DNA of 64,000 nucleotides from Novosphingobium guangzhouense (GTDB lineage Bacteria; Pseudomonadota; Alphaproteobacteria; Sphingomonadales; Sphingomonadaceae). Of this stretch, positions 58,920 through 64,000 are shown in pieces. The notes below the pieces were generated by a model that was not told where the DNA came from, did no database searches, and saw only the letters and a list, made by a program, of their open reading frames with translations. The stretch covers positions 1-64,000 of the forward strand of contig NZ_LYMM01000062.1 in NCBI RefSeq assembly GCF_002896965.1. Direction: 5' to 3'. The position numbers and the translations under genes were made by a program. Position 1 is the stretch's first letter. The number at the start of each line of letters is the position of its first letter.

Positions 58920-61409
58920 TCAGAAGTTCGACTTGATGGTGAACCCCCAGGTGCGCGGATCACCCGGCAGGCCGGCGATCAGGCCGGTGTTGCCCGGCCC
59001 GACCATGAGCTGTTCGAAATAGTTCTCGTCGAAGGCGTTGCGAACCCAGCCGTAGACGTCGAACCCGCTCTGCGTGCGGAAACCGGCGCGGAAGTTGTGC
59101 AGGCTGTAGCCGTCGATCCACGTATAGGCGGATGGCGACGGATTGGACGAGAAGTTGGAACGCACCGAACCGTCATAGCCGAAGTAGACCTCGCCCTCCT
59201 TGCCCAGCAGCTTGGTCGGGGTGTTGACCTCGGCGCCGAAGGAGAACGACCATTCCGATACGCCGGGCAGGCGCTGACCGGAAATGTCGCAGTTGGCAGG
59301 GCTGATACCCCCCGGCGTACCCGGTGCATCCGGCGTCTGCCCGCCTACGGCGGTCGTTCCGCCCGACAGTTCGGGCGGGCACGGCGCATCCACGAACTTG
59401 CGATACTTCGCGTCGGTATAGGCACCGTTCACGTAGGCGTTGAACCGTTCGCTCGGCCGGACGGAGAAGTCAGCCTCGACCCCCTGGGAACGGACCGCGC
59501 CGGCATTGGCAAGATAACCGCGCAGCACGCCGAACTGGCCGTTGTTCACGTTAGCCTGGTAGTTCTTGATGTCGGTGCGGAAGATCGAAAGGTTGAAGGT
59601 CACCCGGCGATCCCAGAACTGTGTCTTGATGCCTGCTTCGTAATGATGGACCGATTCGGGCTTTACCGTTGCCACGTCATACAGCGGCGTCATGTTGTCC
59701 GACGCCATCGGCACGCCGTTCTGGTTGATGCCGCCCGACTTGAACGACTTGGCATAAGTCGCATAGAGCAGCACGTCCGGCGCCACCTTGTAGCTGGCCG
59801 TAAAGTCGTAGCTGAAGTTCCAGTCGCTGAACGTCGGCGAGATTTCCTGCGGAGTGAAAATCGCCAGCTGCGCCGTCTTGAGCGGGGTAGAATCGCCGCC
59901 AAGCAGGATTTCGTTACCGGCCGCATCGAAGACCCGGCGCTGGTAGAAACCTTCCTTCTTGTCGTAGTTCAGGCGAACGCCCGGTTGCAGCGTGAGTTCC
60001 GGCGTGATGTGCCAGCTCAGCTGGCCATAAAGCGCCGCGCTGGTGTTCTTCAGATACTGGCTGTTGTAGGCCACCAGCCCATCCAGCGCCGTGGGATCGT
60101 TGGACAGCGAGTTCGACGGCGAGATATTCCAGCGGCTGGACGCAGAGCCGTGCTCTTCGGTGCCCTGCGTGTCGATTCGCTGATAGAAGCCGAAGGCGCC
60201 CACAACGAAATCGATCCGGTCGCTGCTGTAGTTGTACCGCAGTTCCTGCGTGTACTGATCCTGCTGCGAGGGGTTCTGCGACTTGCTGACGATCGGCAGG
60301 CCGGTGAAGTCACGGTCGTTCGACGGGTCCCAGTCCCAGAAACGCCATGCGGTGATCGAGGTCAGGGTGCCCGGACCCACGTCCCATTTCACGCGCACCG
60401 ACGCGCCACCGACCTTGTTCTTTGCCCTGAGCGGGGTGTCGAGATCGGTCAGGCGGTCGAACGGATTGCGGCTGACCGGCTCATAGCCCAGCGCCGCGGC
60501 CAGCGCTTCGAACTGGCGGTTCAACGCGCGCTGGGTTGTCCCTGTCCGCACGTAGACCGAACCGCAGCAATTGGCGTCCTGCGTGCTGAAATCGCCCGCC
60601 AGTGTCACTTCTACCGTCCCGGTCGGCTTCCACAGCAACTGGCCTCGCAGGCCGAGGTTGTCCTGGCTCTGGATCCACTGGTTGCTGGTGACGTTGTAGA
60701 TCGTGCCGCGACGGCTGGTGGAAGACACCGCAAGACGCGCCGCCAGAGTATCGCTCAACGGCCCGGAGATCGCCGCCTTGGCCTGCTTGAAGTTGTAGTT
60801 GCCGATCGAAACCTCAGCCTTGCCCTCGAAATCGAAGGTGGGCTGGTTGGTGGTGATGTTGATCGCGCCCGCTGTGGTGTTCTTGCCATAGAGCGTGCCC
60901 TGAGGCCCGCGCAGAACCTCGATCTGTGCAACGTCAAGGAAATCGAACGTCGCCGAAGCCACACGCGAATTGTAGACGTCGTCGACGTAGATGCCCACAC
61001 CCTGCTCGATACCGTCATTGGTCAGGCCGAACGGCACGCCAAGGCCGCGGATATTGACGGCGGTATTGCGCGGGTTGGACGAATAATACTGCAGCGTCGG
61101 CGTCAGCTGCTGCAAGCGCCCGACGTTGAACGACCCGGTCGAATCGATGTGCTCCCCTCCGACGACCGAGATCGCGAGCGGCACTTCCTGGCTCGATTCC
61201 TGACGGCGGCGCGCGGTGACGACGATGTCGCCGCCCCGGTCATGCGCCCCGGTGCCGACCGAAGTGGGATTGTCCTGCTCATCGGCCGCAGCCGAAGCAG
61301 AAGTCGCAGCAGCAGGCGCGGCATCCTCGGCATGCGCCGCGGTGATGCCTGCTGTCGCCGATGCGAGTACGGTTGTGGCCAGAAGAGTCCGGCGGACGAA
61401 CGAAGTCAT
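58920..61409 (-). CDS. TonB-dependent receptor
   Basis: The 829-aa outer-membrane protein has a signal peptide (MTSFVRRTLLATTVLASATA ... AHAED), a disordered Ala-rich head, a TonB-box-like GGDIVVTARRR near residue 60, a plug domain (IRGLGVPFGLTNDGIEQG, VEVLRGPQGTLYGKNTTAGA as EVLRGPQGTLYGK) and a 22-strand barrel ending TWGFTIKSNF with a terminal Phe. The class resembles sphingomonad receptors for siderophores, steroids or aromatic compounds; the substrate is not determinable. It lies between bamD and recN. Confidence 0.93.
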   Translation of the reverse strand: MTSFVRRTLLATTVLASATAGITAAHAEDAAPAAATSASAAADEQDNPTSVGTGAHDRGGDIVVTARRRQESSQEVPLAISVVGGEHIDSTGSFNVGRLQQLTPTLQYYSSNPRNTAVNIRGLGVPFGLTNDGIEQGVGIYVDDVYNSRVASATFDFLDVAQIEVLRGPQGTLYGKNTTAGAINITTNQPTFDFEGKAEVSIGNYNFKQAKAAISGPLSDTLAARLAVSSTSRRGTIYNVTSNQWIQSQDNLGLRGQLLWKPTGTVEVTLAGDFSTQDANCCGSVYVRTGTTQRALNRQFEALAAALGYEPVSRNPFDRLTDLDTPLRAKNKVGGASVRVKWDVGPGTLTSITAWRFWDWDPSNDRDFTGLPIVSKSQNPSQQDQYTQELRYNYSSDRIDFVVGAFGFYQRIDTQGTEEHGSASSRWNISPSNSLSNDPTALDGLVAYNSQYLKNTSAALYGQLSWHITPELTLQPGVRLNYDKKEGFYQRRVFDAAGNEILLGGDSTPLKTAQLAIFTPQEISPTFSDWNFSYDFTASYKVAPDVLLYATYAKSFKSGGINQNGVPMASDNMTPLYDVATVKPESVHHYEAGIKTQFWDRRVTFNLSIFRTDIKNYQANVNNGQFGVLRGYLANAGAVRSQGVEADFSVRPSERFNAYVNGAYTDAKYRKFVDAPCPPELSGGTTAVGGQTPDAPGTPGGISPANCDISGQRLPGVSEWSFSFGAEVNTPTKLLGKEGEVYFGYDGSVRSNFSSNPSPSAYTWIDGYSLHNFRAGFRTQSGFDVYGWVRNAFDENYFEQLMVGPGNTGLIAGLPGDPRTWGFTIKSNF

Positions 61410-61632
61410 GCTTTCAAATCCTCATGTAAGGGAATTGAATGCATCCGGCTGTCCGGTGTGCACCTGGTCGGCCTGCCCCCTCTCAGGGCCGGCAGGTATG
61501 TCTTGAGGCTGCGGGTCTGCGCTTCGTGGTCGAATGCACAGCTTGCTGGTGGCCGAAAGAAATCATGGGAAAGCTGCGGGAATGCCCTGCGCGGCCCTCA
61601 TATGAGTTTTCCTCCGGGCCGTTTCGCCTCTT

Positions 61633-61654
61633 GTTGAGCTTTTCTAATCTCAAC
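61633..61654. promoter_or_regulatory. Inverted repeat in the receptor promoter region
   Basis: GTTGAG (61633-61638) and CTCAAC (61649-61654) flank a 10-bp AT-rich spacer, about 225 bp before the receptor start. On the minus strand a TTGTCC hexamer and TAGAAA with 17-bp spacing overlap it, so it may be a promoter with an operator. The remainder of 61410-61834 shows no gene. Confidence 0.35.
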
Positions 61655-61745
61655 TTATTTAGTGGACAATAGATTTCCGCTATCAGGCGCTAAAGCGAAA
61701 CTGCGCGGCGATGAACCGAGGCATCGCCGCTGCGCTGCACATACG

Positions 61746-61775
61746 AAAAAGCGGCCGCGCCGGATGGCGGGCCGC
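61746..61775 (-). terminator. Terminator of bamD
   Basis: On the minus strand GCGGCCCGCC pairs with GGCGCGGCCGC around ATCC and is followed by TTTTT. It lies 60 bp after the bamD stop. Confidence 0.85.
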
Positions 61776-61834
61776 ATTTTCGGGCATCGACGATGGAGCA
61801 CCCTACCCGGTAGAGCCGGGGAAGAAAGACCCGA

Positions 61835-62629
61835 TCAGGCCGCGACGTTCTGCGGCGCGTGCTTTTCCATCAGCTTGAACGCCCGGTTGTACCAGTCGCT
61901 GTTCGGATAGTTGTGCTCAAGCACGGCGGCGGCCTTCTGTGCTTCTTCCGGGATACCCATGGAAAGGTAGCCTTCGACAAGACGATAGAGCGCTTCGGGC
62001 GTGTGGCTGGTGGTCTGGAAATTGTCGACCACATTGCGGAAGCGCAGCGTTGCCGCCAGCCACTTGCCGCTGCGTTCATACGAACGGCCGATGGTCATTT
62101 CCTTGCCGGCGAGGTGATCGTTGACGAGGTCGATCTTGAGCTGCGCATCGCGGGCGTAAGTGGTGCCGGGATAGCGGCGCATCACGTCGGTCAGCGCCTG
62201 CTTGGCCTGCTGCGTGGTTTTCTGGTCACGCGTAACGTCGCTGATCTGTTCGTAATAGCAGATCGAGATCAGGTAATAGGCGTAGGGCGCATCCTTGTTG
62301 CCCGGATGGATCGACAGGAAGCGCTGCGCCGACTGGATCGCCTTGTTATAGTCACGCGCGGCGTAATAGCTGAACGCGCTCATCAACTGGGCGCGGCGCG
62401 CCCAGGGGGAATAAGGGTGCTGACGCTCGACCTCGTCGAACAGCGCGGCGGCCTGCTTGGTGCGGCCGGTGTCGAGGCGCTGCTGTGCGGCGGCGTAGAG
62501 CGTGTCCACGTCACGCGCGACATAGGCGGTGTCGCGGTTCTTGGCGCGCCCGCCGCAACCGGCAGTGAGAACGATCGCCCCGGTAGCGGCGGCGAGGATG
62601 GCGGTCTTGAGCGACGAACGTGCGAACAT
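61835..62629 (-). CDS. bamD: Outer membrane protein assembly factor BamD
   Basis: Starting at 62629 gives 264 aa: MFARSSLKTAILAAATGAIV then lipobox LTAGC (Cys near residue 25). Five TPR-type helix pairs follow: YAAAQQRLDTGRTKQAAAL, PWARRAQLMSAFSYYAARDY, QRFLSIHPGNKDAPYAYYLI, and a last pair at SHTPEALYRLVEGYLSMGIP. The FEVERQHPYSPWARRA-like DEVERQHPYSPWA is diagnostic of BamD. It anchors BAM complex assembly at the outer membrane. Confidence 0.95.
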   Translation of the reverse strand: MFARSSLKTAILAAATGAIVLTAGCGGRAKNRDTAYVARDVDTLYAAAQQRLDTGRTKQAAALFDEVERQHPYSPWARRAQLMSAFSYYAARDYNKAIQSAQRFLSIHPGNKDAPYAYYLISICYYEQISDVTRDQKTTQQAKQALTDVMRRYPGTTYARDAQLKIDLVNDHLAGKEMTIGRSYERSGKWLAATLRFRNVVDNFQTTSHTPEALYRLVEGYLSMGIPEEAQKAAAVLEHNYPNSDWYNRAFKLMEKHAPQNVAA

Positions 62630-62729
62630 GGACGGGTCTATAACCAGCGCTTCGCTGAACGCCAAGTGAAGTTGCACAGGAGTGGACAGCGCAATTGTCG
62701 CAGCGCGTTGCACACGCTAGCGTCGGGGC

Positions 62730-64000
62730 ATGGCCGGCAGCAGCGATCTTTATTCTCCGATGATGTCCGACGCCCTGGTAATCCTGGGCGCGGCAGGCAT
62801 CGTCATCCCGGTGTTCAACCGGTTCCGCATCACCCCGGTAATCGGCTTCATCCTGGTCGGCCTGCTGGTCGGCCCATTCGGCCTTGGCCGCCACGTGTTC
62901 GATCACCGCTGGCTGCATTATGTGACTATCACCGACCCTGACGGGCTGGAGATATTCGCCGAATTCGGCATCATCCTGCTGCTTTTCTCGATCGGGCTGG
63001 AACTTTCCTTCGCCCGCCTGTGGGAAATGCGGCGCATGGTCTTTGGGCTGGGATCGCTGGAACTGATCGTCATCGCCGCCGCGCTGACCTTCATTCTCGC
63101 CGTGATCGGCCAGAGCTTTTCCGGTGCAATGGCGCTGGGCCTTGCGCTGGCCTTGTCGTCCACCGCACTGGTGCTCAAGATCACCGAGACGACGACGCCT
63201 GTCGGCAAGGCCGCGCTGGCGATGCTGCTGTTCGAAGATATCGCCCTTGTCCCCATCATCTTCCTGCTCGGCGCTCTTGGCCCACACACCGGAGACGGCG
63301 TCAGCGATCTGCTCAATACGCTGCTTTGGGGCACCGTGGCGGTCGGCGGGCTGCTGATCTTCGGTCGTTACCTTCTGCCGCCGCTCTTCGCGCAGGCGGC
63401 CCGCACCAAGAGCCCGGAACTGTTCCTTGCCGCCAGCCTGCTGGTCGTCATCGTCGCCTCGCTGGCGACCGCCGCAGCCGGGCTGTCACCCATCGTCGGT
63501 GCCCTTGTCGCCGGCCTGCTGATCGCCGAGACGGAATACCATTCCGAGGTCGAGCAGATCACCGAACCATTCAAGGGCCTCGCCCTTGGCGTGTTCCTGA
63601 TCACCATCGGCATGAGCATCGACCTTGCCGTGGTCTGGGAAAACCTGGGCTCCATCCTTATCGCGACCGTGGTAGTGATCGTGCTCAAGTCGGTCGTCAC
63701 CGGCGTGATGCTGCGCGTGATGGGCGCCCGGCGCGGCACCGCGACGGAGGCCGGCATTCTCATGTCGAGCCCGTCCGAAACGACCCTGATCGTGCTGACG
63801 GCAGCCAGTACCGCCCAGCTCATCCAGCCCGGAACCGCACAGTTCTGGCAGATCGTCACCGCCCTCGGGCTGACAGTGACGCCCCTGCTCGCCATGGTCG
63901 GCAAGATCATGGCCAAGCGTGTCGACGGGGTGGAAGCCCCGCACCGCCCCGCCGAAGATGGCACCCGGCCGCGCACCCTGATCGTCGGATTCGGCCGCGT
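62730..64000 (+). CDS. Monovalent cation:proton antiporter-2 family (KefB-like), partial
   Basis: From ATG 62730 the frame stays open to the window end (423 codons). About twelve membrane helices form the Na_H_exchanger domain: VILGAAGIVIPVFNRFRITP, FILVGLLVGPFGLG, GIILLLFSIGLELSF, GLALALSSTALVLKI, and FEDIALVPIIFLLGAL. After a cytosolic linker the sequence TLIVGFGRV begins an RCK/TrkA-N nucleotide-binding domain. It is likely a K+/H+ antiporter. It is truncated by the window edge. Confidence 0.9.
   Translation, partial: MAGSSDLYSPMMSDALVILGAAGIVIPVFNRFRITPVIGFILVGLLVGPFGLGRHVFDHRWLHYVTITDPDGLEIFAEFGIILLLFSIGLELSFARLWEMRRMVFGLGSLELIVIAAALTFILAVIGQSFSGAMALGLALALSSTALVLKITETTTPVGKAALAMLLFEDIALVPIIFLLGALGPHTGDGVSDLLNTLLWGTVAVGGLLIFGRYLLPPLFAQAARTKSPELFLAASLLVVIVASLATAAAGLSPIVGALVAGLLIAETEYHSEVEQITEPFKGLALGVFLITIGMSIDLAVVWENLGSILIATVVVIVLKSVVTGVMLRVMGARRGTATEAGILMSSPSETTLIVLTAASTAQLIQPGTAQFWQIVTALGLTVTPLLAMVGKIMAKRVDGVEAPHRPAEDGTRPRTLIVGFGR

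Noticed and set aside
59097..61637. An 846-codon open frame opposite the TonB receptor
   Set aside because: Antisense to an intact receptor with signal peptide, plug and barrel; the composition is that of a shadow frame.
1..64000. CRISPR arrays, prophage genes, toxin-antitoxin or restriction systems
   Set aside because: No regularly spaced repeats of 25-40 bp with unique spacers and no recognisable phage or defence genes are visible; the only tandem arrays are the three 21-bp units and (GATCA)4.

Overview
The window is a 64 kb piece of a high-GC alphaproteobacterial chromosome, most likely from a sphingomonad of the Novosphingobium type. The evidence is gene content: a SapC-family protein, a choice-of-anchor A protein with a PEP-CTERM sorting tail, CpdR and SciP cell-cycle regulators, a eukaryote-like NADP isocitrate dehydrogenase, a GTTC-N7-GTTC LexA box, and one large outer-membrane TonB receptor. 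The genus is inference. Most of the window is core genome with tightly packed operons. I recognise no prophage, CRISPR array, toxin-antitoxin pair, secretion system or biosynthetic cluster, and no gene set that looks like a new multigene system.

Layout. 1-500 is a scar of mobile DNA: an IS21-like end, a gene tail, and the 3' third of a tRNA-Thr that looks like an integrase attachment site. 608-3052 (minus) holds tRNA-Lys, folK, aguB and an exported methyltransferase. 3174-11711 holds msrA, the PEP-CTERM protein, a DEAD-box helicase, an FAD-linked dehydrogenase, sapC, a candidate small RNA, an N-formylglutamate amidohydrolase, cpdR and tRNA-Val. 12035-18216 holds two enoyl-CoA hydratases, icd, a TauD-family dioxygenase with a TetR regulator, a radical SAM protein and a small membrane protein. 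18260-26182 holds dnaE, a diguanylate cyclase, a glutathione peroxidase, a small conserved protein and the Lol lipoprotein exporter. 26183-27370 is a small atypical islet: 21-bp tandem repeats, one AT-richer gene and a REP-type palindrome. 27371-34738 holds purF-SDR-PilZ, a cyclopropane synthase, a lipoprotein, a photolyase, a PAP2 phosphatase and a membrane hydrolase. 34798-37807 encodes a 2-oxoacid:ferredoxin oxidoreductase (korAB). 38062-45290 and on to 46075 holds rppH, guaB-rsmB-TPR, an M28 peptidase, and a zinc peptidase followed by two exported proteins. 46127-53657 holds blaI/M56, an HdeD-like protein, sdhCDA, a subclass B3 metallo-beta-lactamase and prmA. 53678-64000 holds a PilZ-like protein, sciP, ligA, recN, a 50-aa membrane protein, a TonB receptor, bamD and the start of a KefB-type transporter.

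How the genes fit together. Central metabolism is represented by icd, sdhCDA, korAB, purF and guaB. Genome maintenance is represented by dnaE, ligA, recN (SOS-controlled) and photolyase. Envelope biogenesis is represented by bamD, the Lol exporter, the TonB receptor and several lipoproteins. Cell-cycle and c-di-GMP signalling is represented by cpdR, sciP, a GGDEF protein and two PilZ-type proteins. Many starts were moved inward from the longest open frame on the basis of ribosome-binding sites and family N-termini; these choices are stated per gene. The most interesting non-coding signals are the three-hairpin small RNA candidate (about 9860-9992), the 91-bp MITE-like palindrome (11932-12022), the 21-bp tandem repeats (26368-26430), the BlaI-like operator (48302-48327), the LexA box on recN (58431-58445) and CtrA-like boxes before sciP.
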